A stretch of DNA of 64,000 bases from Porites lobata (lineage: Eukaryota; Cnidaria; Anthozoa; Scleractinia; Poritidae): contig CALNXK010000170.1 in NCBI GenBank assembly GCA_942486035.1, positions 395,001 through 459,000 on the forward strand, in the 5' to 3' direction. Below, piece by piece: positions 35,201 through 47,200 of the stretch. Numbering within the stretch: the first letter of the stretch is position 1; the number at the start of each line of letters is the position of its first letter. The position numbers and the translations under genes were made by a program. Below the pieces are notes generated by a model that was not told where the DNA came from, did no database searches, and was given only the letters and a program-made list of their open reading frames with translations.

Positions 35201-38200
35201 CCCATATTCATATTTAGCCTCGATTTCATAATCGAATGTTGATTCGATTACTGTTTTTAGAAAAACTACACTTTTTTTCTCCTTTTTTTCTTAGAGTGGA
35301 GGTCGGGCGAGTTCTGAATTTCAAACCCAAACAAACTGTTACATGTACGTCATTTTGTTTCCAGTATTCACTGCAACGGACCTGACCTCTTAGGAAACAC
35401 GATAGTGAAACGAAGGTCAGTGTATGTGCGGTGATTGGTGGATTTCGATCCCCGGCCTTTGTCAGTTTCTTTGCGTTTGCGGTCTGTCTCTTCTAGCTGT
35501 TGTTTTGATTAAAAGCAATTACAAACGCAATCGTAAACGGCAGGAAAAGGGAAGCAAATACGATTGAACTCAATAGAGAAGAATAAAGAACAGGTAGATT
35601 TTGTTAATAAACCAAATCAACATTTAATTATTGAATCGAGGTCCAATTTGATTGTTGGATTATTCATTTTATGAATGGATTATTGAATCAACAAACGAAA
35701 TCATTTTTCCATTTTTCATTAGTTTGCTAGTGACGGGAACGCTTGACCTGGTTTGACTGTAACTGAATTGTGGAATACAAGTTTATTGTTTGATTTAAAT
35801 TATAAATATATTAATGGGAGCCTCGCTTTTAGCCCTGGCTAAATCTATATATTATCGGAGCGCGTATATTAGAGGAAAAGAACACATGAAGTCACTGGCC
35901 AAAAAGGAAGAGAGGTCAGTCTTATGGAAGCACTGTAACGAGAAACACAACAGTGAAATGCAAAAATTTAAAATGAACGTTACCAGTTCTTACTCCAACG
36001 ACGCCATATTGAGGCAGATATCGGAGGGTGTTCGGATCGATCAAGTACCGGAAGGCTAGTTGATGAGCTCTAAGAAGGAATGGAATTATTTCCGCGTTCC
36101 ACGCGCCGTGGTCGCACGTGACCACGTGAACTAGAGTACACCATGTTGACTTACATGACACTGGCGAACACCCAGACTATTTTAGTGCATCTTACATGAA
36201 AATTTTGTTGACTGACGAGGCTCGAAGAGCGAAATATATTTCGAGGATTTTAAAACTTCTAGAACATTTATATTTTTACATTTTACATTTCTTATACGTG
36301 CGTCGAATGTGGTAAAGACGTGATGTCTTGTTTTGCAAGTAGTTCAGGTAAAAAATGATTGTTGAATTGTATTAAATGTTTTATTCCAAAACTTGCAGTT
36401 TGGAGTTGTAGTTAAATTTACGAGAGAAATGAATACACCGGTAATAGCTTTGTACTTCAGTCCCACTAGAAAATAAAAATGTACAAGGAAAAAAAAGTAA
36501 AATAGCGAAAATTAATGAGGACGTAGTAAATACAGTACGTAGGCTTTGCAAGGTTGCTTACCCGGACAGTCTTGGCGGCAAACCGTTTTATTGTTAGATG
36601 TAATGTAGCCTCCCACGCAGACGTTCTTAGGGGTTCGTCACGCGTCTGCGTAGGAGGCTACATGGCTATATGTCATGTGGCCGCACAAGGTGTTGGGAAG
36701 AAATATAGCAACTGCGACTGTTCATTTTCTAAACAGGTTGTATTTGAGGGTGTTCGTGGAACAAGCTATCAAGGTGATATAGCAATTGACGATATTGTTA
36801 TGAAAAATGGCGTCTGCCCACCCAAAAAAGCGTGCTCTTTTGAAGATGTTAAAATGTGTGGATGGACCAATGACAAGAGGTAAATTCATAAAGGTAGCTT
36901 AAGGCATTGAGTAGGATTCTTGAATGTGTAAATCCCAAGAATTTTCTGACTTGGTTAGTGCTTCAAAACGATTTCCTGGCTACAAATAGACAAGGTGTCT
37001 AAACGATCAGCTGGGCTAATGTATCTTTTCTAATATGAAAGACAAACAAGTAAATTATTCAATATGATTTTGAGCTACTTCTTCGGAGCTCCACTCTAAA
37101 AAACCAAAGAAAATCTTATTTTTTTAAAAAAAGCAATGGAGAGGAGAAGTCATTACGTCACTTTGCCATGGTAGCAAAATTTTGGTTGACAACAAACCGA
37201 AAATTCACTTAGAAAGTAAATTCTCAATGTTTCAAACTTCATCGATCTTATTCAGTTTCATTTGATTTGTCAAATATTGGCGAAATTTTCTGGATTTTTA
37301 AATCCGAAAGGACCGTCTCTGAGTTTGAAAAACGAAAAAAAAAACTTGTGTTGTGTTAACCTACTCAGTAACGCTGGTGCGTGAAATTAGGAAGTCTCAT
37401 GTCGCAGTCGCGCAAAGACGGCTAAGAAATGTACAAAAAGAGCATGATACAAGTGCAAAGTTGTTGTTTTGCTAATCTAAACCTATCGGTTTTTTTTCCC
37501 GTTCTCGTTACTGTCGCCGTCGTCGTTTCTTAATCACGGCCCTATTGTTGTAATCAAGAATTTGGCTACCATGGTAACTTGACGTGACACTTCTCCTCTC
37601 TATTCTGGCCTAGCCTTACAAGTCGAAATATCTGTAGCAAAAGAGCTTGAGGTTCACTTTTTACCCAACTACGCCATCGTCTTGGTATGTCAAAGTTTGC
37701 AATACCGCCTCGAGAGCTCATTCTCTCTTGACCGCCTTTAATGCCTAATTCCTAGGAACATCCTGATATCCAAGCCACTCCTCTTCATTTTTCTTTAACA
37801 TTTTATAGATGCAATCCTACACTCCGCAAAACAATAACAGTGCAATTTCATTCGAATCATTTTCACCAGTTTGTCCTTGCAATCAATTTGCGTTAAATGA
37901 ATAGAACACGTTTCTGTGCATGGTTGTTTTAGAGAGGTGTTCCAAAAAATAACTGGAAAAAAAAAAGTAACTGACTTCATTGGGGTAAAAAAAATGGTTG
38001 AAAAAACATAGCTCAATTTTGTACTAGGTTAGAAATCCCAACTGGCCGGAGCCGAAACCAGTTTCCTGTTTACAAGCGCAATGGAAGGGTTAAACTCGGG
38101 AATACCGGGAACAAGTCTAGCTAGCTAGCCACTGGGGCGGGGATTGAATTCGGGTTGTCCTCCCCTATTATAATTCCAGAGACATAACCACCCAGCCACA

Positions 38201-41200
38201 CTGCCTCCCAGAAACGTAGGAATTGATCTCAGAATATACGTTTTAGAGGTGTGGTCTGTCTTTTGTAAATTAATAGAAATGTCTGTTTAGATAAAGCCGA
38301 TTATGTTTAAATTCTGGTTGAGTTCCTTTCTTTGGTAATAAACCCGGTGTCTCTTTTGTTGGTAATGTTTTAGTGCTGATGACTTTGATTGGACTCGCCA
38401 AAGTGGTTCAACATCAAGCAGAGGGACTGGCCCCGCAAATGACCACACCTATGGAACAGCGAAAGGTTATTACATGTACATTGAAACCTCTTCTCCAAGA
38501 AGGCCAGGAGACAAGGCAATGCTTATAAGCCCCAAATATTCATCAACAAAGGGAAAATGCCTTCAGTTCTGGTACCACATGTACGGAAGCCACATAGGGA
38601 CACTTAACATCCGTATAAAACGCATGGTTCTTGGAAAGCCCACGTACTTTTTGACATGGTCTAGATCAGGCGGTCATGGAAATAGCTGGTGGATTGCTCA
38701 GGTACAGCGGAAAATCTTTCAAAATAAGCAATGAAACATTATCTTCAAAACAATAAAAACTTTTGATCTTGTTACAGAAATATAATGCATGCTTTATTTC
38801 ATAATAAGAAGCAAGGCTTACCGACATTCATTGTCTGGTGTGAGTGAAAGAATGTAACTGAAAGAAGATCAACTTTTTTTCTCAATAGTCCGAGGCAGTC
38901 TTCATTATATATTAGGATATTAGAGAGACAATATTCCTTATGCTATGCATCTGCTTTTATTTAAGGTTGTTTTAGAGTTTTCTCGTGATCTTGTCAGTAA
39001 AAAAAAGGTATTATTCCCTGATAAAACGGCCACTTGCGGTCATAGACGTTTGGCTGTGTTAACTGAGTGGTCATATTACCGGGTAGTTTCTTATTTCAAG
39101 GCTTGTTTCTTTGCTCTCTTCAGTCTTACTATAATAATAATAATAATATTTAATACTTATATTGCGCTTTTTCTATAAAAATACTCAAAAGCGCATTACA
39201 ATATTATTAATAACTAAATTAAAAACCAGTAAAATTACCCGGTAAAATTACAATATTTAAAAATAAATAAATATATAAATAAATAAATAAATAAATAAAT
39301 AATCTAACTAAAAGCCTTTTTAAATAAATATGTTTTAACAGAGCGTTTAAAAGAGTCGATTGATGTTTCCTGTCTTATTGGCAGAGGAAGACTGTTCCAT
39401 AAAAAGGGGGCAGCCATCGATAACGCGCGATCTCCCAAAGTCTTCTTCGTTCTTAGCCGAGGTCTTTCTAATAATATACCATTATTGTTACGGCGTAGTT
39501 GGTAACGTGAGTCCGGTAAGACAGAGACAAGATCCTTAAGATAGCTAGGCGCAACACCTTGAAGAATCTTAAATGTAACAAGGAGAATCTTAAAATCTAC
39601 GCGCAAGCGCACTGGTAGCCAGTGGAGTTCTCTTAGCAAAGGAGTAACGTGACAGTACTTAGGTGCGCAGTAAACCAATCGAGTACTGGCATTCATGACT
39701 CTTTGAAGTTTCTTAATTTGATACTCAGGAGCACCGTACAATAAACCATTACAGTAGTCAAGCCTGCTTGTGATGAACGCGTGAACAAGCCTCTCGGTGG
39801 ACTCACGAGACAAATACTTCCTAATGTGCCGGATATCGTACAAATAATAAAACGCGCTAGCACAAGTCTTAGTCACATGAGTCGACATGTCCAGATGAGA
39901 ATCGAACCAGGTGCCCAAATTGCGCACTGAAGAGGCAGGCGATACCTCAGCTTGGCCGATCTTGATCTTGTCAACGGACACCTTTGATAACTGTCGTTCC
40001 CTGCCAATGATCAAGAACTCAGTTTTATCATCATTTAGCATTAACTTATCATCTCTCATCCATGCGCGAACGTCACGAATACAGTTCTCAATCGCAATCA
40101 CAGCATCAGCCTCGCGAATTTTAGCAAACCCAAATATTCAAAAACAAATATAAAGGATTATTATTGATTGCCTTGATTTTTCACGACATTTAGGCCTTTA
40201 AAAGTAAGGGTTGTCTCCTTGAAAGCAATATAAAAAATTTTGAATTTCTGGTCGCCAAAAGGAAATTAGTCCTTATTGTTTATTCGGAAATGCCCTCCGT
40301 TAAAATTAAAAAAAAAGAAAAACGACATTTCACGAGTCAAATGGAAGTGGCCATTAAAGGGAGGTGGTGTTGTGTTCGGGCCAATTGTCGGGTTCCTGAA
40401 AGAGCCGTTTTAATCGATTCTATTCTCGGGCAGAATTCAACTAGCTTCTTAAAGAACATTATAGAGGATAATAATCTTTAACACACTAGCCCTGGTTCTA
40501 AATTGGTCATGAATGCTTTGCTGAGGTATTTGAAAATTGTTCCTGTACTGAGGGCAACTACAGTGACAGTGTATTAAACACGCATTTTGCAAGTAAATCC
40601 CTGACAACGATGTTGTGGTCTTTAGTATTTGACAGTATTTGATGTTCTCTTTTTGGAAGGTGACAATTACATCAATTTCTGACTATTGGCTGGTATTTGA
40701 AGGAGTACGAGGGTCCAGTTATCGTGGTGATATAGCCATAGACGATGTAGAGTTACTGGATAATGAATGCCCATCTCCAGGTGATTGTGATTTCGAGGCA
40801 GGCATGTGTACTTGGCTCAATGTGCCTAATAATGATGATTTTGATTGGCTCCGTGGGAGTGGCTCGACACCAAGTTCTTACACTGGCCCTTCCACCGATC
40901 ACTCAACGAACTCATCTGCAGGTAAGTGCTATAGTGAGAATTTTAAAACACTTGCTTTATATTAAGTAACTAACTTTTTCACTTCATCTAGGAAAGCATC
41001 CTTCTCTTAGCCATTTTTCTTGAAGTTCCCAAAAAGATACACATGTTCTTTATTTCTTTATTACAGCGTATTGTAAGCTCAGTTGTTGTTCAGTTTATGC
41101 TCTAAGCCCAACCAGGACATTTCCAACACAAATATTTTCCTAACATGACGTTCGTTTGCCCATACCATTTCATCTCGACGTAAAAAATAAAAACAAATAC

Positions 41201-44200
41201 CATTACCTAAATCAAAATAAAAGGAAGTAGATAGAAGAGAATTTACAGGATTACTGTGGGGCTAGATATAAGTTTCAAAAGGGTATGAAATAATATTAGA
41301 GATCATATCAGTCAAGGAAATTAAACATAAAATATTGGATTGAAAGAGATAGCGGAATGAAACTATTACATAGCAATATTCGAAAGTAGTGATGAAAGAT
41401 GTTTTATAGTTGCTAAGATTAAACACAAATTAGTATGCTTTTCTGTTGAGTATTGTTTTTTAATTCCCTCCATTTTCATTTTGCAGGCCAGTACGTGTTC
41501 ATTGAGACATCATCCCCACGTCAACCGGGTGATATTGCGTATCTCATCAGCCAGCCATTTCATCCAACCAACAGCACTGGTAGATGCTTGAAGTTCTGGC
41601 ATCATATGAAAGGAGCATCGATTGGCACTTTGAATGTCTATATTTACAGCGGTAGTTTCTCTTCCATGTATCTGCTTTGGCAGAGGAAAGGAAATAAAGG
41701 AAACAATTGGATGCTTGGACAAACTCCGATAAAAAGCAGTATAGAGTATCAGGTAAAGATATTATGCCATCAGTAACGGTTGTGACATTGTTGTTCTTTT
41801 GTTTTGTTTTGTTTTGTTTGAGAGATCTGAATCCCTGTATTGTTTCAACAAGACAGTCTCATGATGCCTCGTGAAGTGACAGACGACGCATATTGCTTTT
41901 CAGTCCGAACACGAGGCTATCCATTCCTGGATTTCATCAATAAACAACATCCTTGCGCAATAACAATTCATGTGTGGTATTTTAAATAACTTTATTGGGC
42001 ATTGCATTGTATAAATTGTGACTAATTCTTCGATTGCATCACACAAACAAGGCCCTGGGGGGCAAGGACACTGGGATCAATTGGGGTTTCTGGGTAACCG
42101 ACCAACTACCCCTCCCCTGAGTCAACATTAACTCTTACCTCTCACTTAGGGCAAAATCGTGTTTTAGGGGAGGGGTAGGTGGGCAGTTATCCAGAAACCT
42201 CAATTGACCCGGACACTGTATGTATTTATTTCTTTTTATAGCTTTATTTGGTTTTAAACAGGTTGTGTTTGAAGGAATTCGTGGAAATACCTACACTGGC
42301 GATATTGCCCTGGATGATATATCATTTACTGCTGGTATGGCGAACTGCAGTGTGCAACCGTCTGATGCTCTGCCAGCTGGAATGACTACCGTACGCCCTA
42401 CTGCTTCAACTCCATCTTCCTTTAGCCCAACCACTATTCGTGAGTGGCAGTTTTTTGTTCTGATAGTCCTCATGACATTGTTTTTGAAATGTTTTATAAA
42501 AAAATTTTTGATAATTAAACTTACATCATCACATTACGTATACATTACGTCATCAGCTGGTGTCGCCTAATCCCCATGAAGCATTCTCCCTTCAAATCCT
42601 CTAAAGATGGGTTGCAGAGAAGGCGATAATGTGGTTTCTCTAGGTGCTGCATGTTGATTAAAACACTCAAAGTCCAAGTTGCATCAGGAATGGATTGTCT
42701 CTACCAGCTCTCTAGGAGGCAATATCGGCAAGGACCTGGCAGGCTGCAAAAAGGGAAAGGCTAAATAAAAGAATTATCACGTTTGAATCTTTCTAGATGC
42801 CCTAACGTAGCACGCGGACCACCGCCATATTATCTGAACTGCACTCCACATGTTTAGTGGCCCATAAGTTGCCCCGTATACGTAAATGGACTGAAAACAC
42901 CACTAGGAACAATTTTCATATGCGATCGACAACATTAAGGCTGCAGAGAGGATGACTACTCACCAAAATCATCATCATCATCATCATCATTAACATTATC
43001 GGTCAACTGAGGAGCTGTCGACTCTAAGTCTTCTCCAACTGGCTCGGTCATGGGCAGTTCACACGATGTCAGCCTCGGCGAGATGGTTGTTGTGGTCTAT
43101 CAATTCCTGGATTTGGGGGGGAAAGGTGTCCCCTGGGTCTTCTCGCTTTGGTGGGCTCATACAACATGTAGATTTTTTCAGGTTCGTCTTTCTTCCTGCG
43201 CAACATGAGTAGTTAGATAATTGTCAGGCTAGTGCCAGTAAGATCTTAGGTTCTGTCATTTGAGACTTTCTCCAGACGTTTGATGTTCAACATGATTTTA
43301 TAGCATGAGGTGACAAAAGCATTTAGTTTCGCACCCATCTCTTTGGTGATTATACACGTTTCGCAGCCATGCAGTAGAATGGATAGACACGTTGTCCTAA
43401 AGAGTTACAGTTTCAGGTCCAAAGGTATTGTCTGTGACACCAGATCGTTTCGAGGCTTTATAATGAAGACTATGCGAGCGCCATCCAACGCTTGATGTAG
43501 TTGACGCTACTAGTCACCATGGATTCTAGACAGCGTAAGTCGCTAACCTTCATTATTGTAGATTACCTCATAACCGAGTGTACCTGTGAGTCGGATAGGG
43601 CCGGAAACTCTGTTAGGGTTAGCCACTGAAGCGAAGACAAAAAAAGATCTAAAACCATCCCAAGAATGGAAAGATTCTCACCATTAACATTGGTCTGGGC
43701 AGAAGTCATAGTCAAGCATGATTGGGCAGTAATCTTGCCCAAAGGCTGAAAAAACGATTAACCATATTCAAACCGGGCGTTTTTGCTTCGTACGACTGGG
43801 GGTTGGGGGAGAGGACCCCGTACTGCCACCAAAATTACACACAATAATTTACTTATCATTTTACAACTTCTTTGCACAACTTGATTGAATCAATGACGCA
43901 ATATGAAGTCATACTGTTGAATTTATTTGCAGAATCCAAATTTCCCGCAAAGTAGACACAAAGTGAAAAATTCTTAAATAGTAAGGTCTCTGATAAAATC
44001 AAGGAAGTTGGCTAACTCATAAATGATAGCAGTGATGTCATCACGACGTCAATTGTTACAAAATGGAAGTGGCAGCATTCGCCATCTTGGATCCGCCATT
44101 TGGAATTATTAAAATGTATTCCATTTCACTTAAAACTCGCATAGTTCGAGGTATTTTATACATAAAAGTTAATCCAAGTATGAGTGAAATGAACACCGTT

Positions 44201-47200
44201 GAAAATTTAACTCAGTAACTGTCATATGGTCATATTAAACTCTATTTTTTCTCTCTCAAACTAGTCACTAAAAAGCCTGGATTTCATTAAAAGTTACAAT
44301 AAGGTTGATAAAATAATACGAAATTAAGTTTCATGGAATAATTCAATCACTAAAAAAAGAAATAAAACCTACTTTGAAGAGAAAATGAAAAATTTGAAAA
44401 ACATGGTTGTCAAATTTCGGTAGTCATGGTAACATCAATGTTGACGTACACGTCACGGCGACTTTAAAATGTGCCGAGACAAATTTTAGGAAAAGTCGCT
44501 AAATGTGGTGGTCCTAGCTTGAACGATTTAGAAGTTTTTCAATTTTGAGGCGCCATTGATCAAAGGACTAGCGCTATGTGCCGACATTCCAGGAACAGTA
44601 GAAATTGGCAGCACTGGCTAACTGTTTTCGAGCTTGTTCAGGGCATTGTAAGGGTATGGGTACATAAGCGACCAGTCCACCACGTCTTGTTGTAAAATTA
44701 CCAAAAGATTAACCTGCTAAGTATGGAAGTGGCAGATTCTCGAAGGTGAAATTATTTTGTCGATAACCCAAATTCCCGTCAACAAGCATGCACATGACGT
44801 TTATGAAAGACACTCCAACGTTGCCGCCTGGATTCACGACAACGCGCTGCCTAAGGCTTAAGACAAAGCGAGAACAAGTTACTGCTCAGATATTACAAAG
44901 GAGGGCGAGGTAGTTGCGATAACTGGTAGAGTCAATGACGTTCTACGCATCCAAATAGGAAGAAGCCGGGGAAGACAGCTGGCTAGAATCCAACATACAG
45001 GGTGAACTGTTGTCAGTCTAACAGCCCAACTGAAACTGTGAGACATTTGAAGTAGAAAATGAGAATACTAGTGTTTAACGCTGAACGAGAGAGGATGGCT
45101 TAAAAGAGCTTCAAGTTCAACACAACACTGTCACGCCAAAGGCTGCAACGCCCTTTGGCAGGACGAGCAACTGGAGTCCTGGCACATGCACAGCTGCAAT
45201 TAGTGCTGACCGCAAGGGAAGACTGGTCCTGAAGACTGGTCCTCCTCGATTTGTATTATACTTCAGTGCATTAATTCCGTTTTTCTTTTTTGATATCGTG
45301 GGATGTTTTAACATGGCAACAAAATACAAATATTGTTTGTCAGGTGCAATTGCGTAATTAATAATTTCATGGGACAGTCTAAGGAGCATAACAAAAGCAC
45401 TTAAAGCAGTACATTTATTGTTTGTTGATGGATATTAAAAATCAGGAGCATTAACATGGACTAAAACTAATCAGCTGTGCAGATTTTCTGCCTTTTCTGT
45501 TGGTATCTTTCTAGAGGATTAAATAACATAATACTAGACAATTCATGAAGAGAAAAAAATTTCTCTGCAGCAAGCGTGGGTTTTAACTGCACCTTCGAAA
45601 GCAGCCTCTGTAGTTGGACTCAAGGTAACACCGATCAGTTTAACTGGACTCGGACATCGGGATCAACACCTTCATCCTCAACTGGACCTTCTGTGGACCA
45701 CACAACAGGCACTGGTAAGTGATTGTTTTGAGTGCATTTACTTTATACATGGATCGATACTTTACCATTTTAGGTAGTAATTCTACCTAATAGATAAGAC
45801 ATTGACTGAGCTATTTCACTTCTGTCTCCCTCTTTAAAATGAGCACTGAATCTAACTTAAATTTTATCTTTTAAAAGCCATGTATCCACTTGGAAGAAAG
45901 CAAAAGAAAGTAGCTAGCAGAAATGTTAAGAGGCAATGTCCCTAAAAGCGTTCCACTCGATTTCAGACTCGAAAACACTTTTGCCTCATATTTATATCAT
46001 CAATACCACTATCCATCCTTATAACGAAAATGCAGTTAGAATGACGAAATAGTTTATTTTACTGCCATTATCAGCATTTCATCTCTGAACGACCGTTACC
46101 GGCTAAAATATGCAAATTTTAGACGCTGTTATTCAGGTTTTTCAAGGATCGTTAAAAGCTACTGCGGGCCGTTAAAACCTAGACCATTTGTACTCATTTG
46201 GAAGTATATTGCTTCTTCTTACTGTTCCAATACGATTTAGCCGTATTTCTCTGTAATCAGCAAAAACAGGTTATCGTTGTTCTAGTAATTCAATTAAGTA
46301 AGCAAACTGCACCAAAATATGCCTCAGAAATTTCACAAAATTCTTAAAAGTGGCACCTAACCGAGACTTAAAAACATGTTTTAGTTAAAGATAAAGAGGT
46401 ATTCTATCAATTTATGCAATAAAACTTGTGGCACAACGCGGTTCAGAATTAAAGTTTTCGATTCAAATTTGCATATTGATGCCGAATTTTCATTGCGTGA
46501 CACAGGCTGCTTTGACAGAAAAATTTCTCGTCCAGTTATTCAAATATTTGCCACGTCTTCTATTTTCCAACCAAAAACTAATTTATCTCTCTCTTCTTCC
46601 TTCTTCAATGATACCTGTTGTTCCAAAATTCCGCAGGTGTACGTAAGATGCAGTTTTAAGCTTGATAAAATACCCAGTTATCCCACCATTTGTGTTAAAG
46701 TGCAGTGTTCTTTAAATTGTCAAGATGCAGATTTCAAATTTCTTTTCAGAAACAAACCTCTTTTACTTTAAAATGTGGTCCAGTGTGAAGCAGCTGCATT
46801 ACCCAGTATTTGATACGACTTTATCTCCATCACATTTTAAAAAGAACGTAAGATGTTAAAAAAGTAAATCTCCCACAGCGTTATTAAATATGCGCGAACA
46901 GGTCAGAAACTTTTGGACAAGAACTACAAGAACTGGAATGCGGACCGCGAATAAATAGTTTTGCTTTATTTAATTATCACTTAACAGGAGCACACATCTT
47001 TATCTAATTTAAAGACCTTTCCTAATGAAATTTCAATAAGATGGTTTCGTCCTGTCGCTGTCTGTTTCTTCTATTGAGAGTGGTCAGCTATATTGCACAC
47101 GCTCCTTGGTCCACAGTCCGGGATCCAACGCTACCCACTTACCCAGCCAGTTGGCAGCGAAGTTGGCACGCGCAAATACTACAGCGCTGATACCACAACT

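Larger units (their letters stand above)
32351..36350 (+). mobile_element. Penelope-like element remnant with inverted terminal repeats
   Basis: The two halves of a GIY-YIG endonuclease domain lie inside about 240-bp inverted repeats (32351-32590 and 36106-36350), which include CTACTTGCAAAA and GCTCTTCGAGCCTCG and their mirrors. Penelope-like elements carry a C-terminal GIY-YIG nuclease and terminal repeats of variable orientation. The RT part is missing. A further insertion of about 3 kb (about 32798-35845) splits the nuclease. The whole unit enlarges MAM intron 3 to 4.5 kb, compared with 0.27 kb in the paralogous intron of module II. Confidence 0.65.

Noticed and set aside
38029..38209. Functional tRNA gene
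   Set aside because: The B box is imperfect, no cloverleaf closes, and a SINE-type tail follows; interpreted as a SINE.
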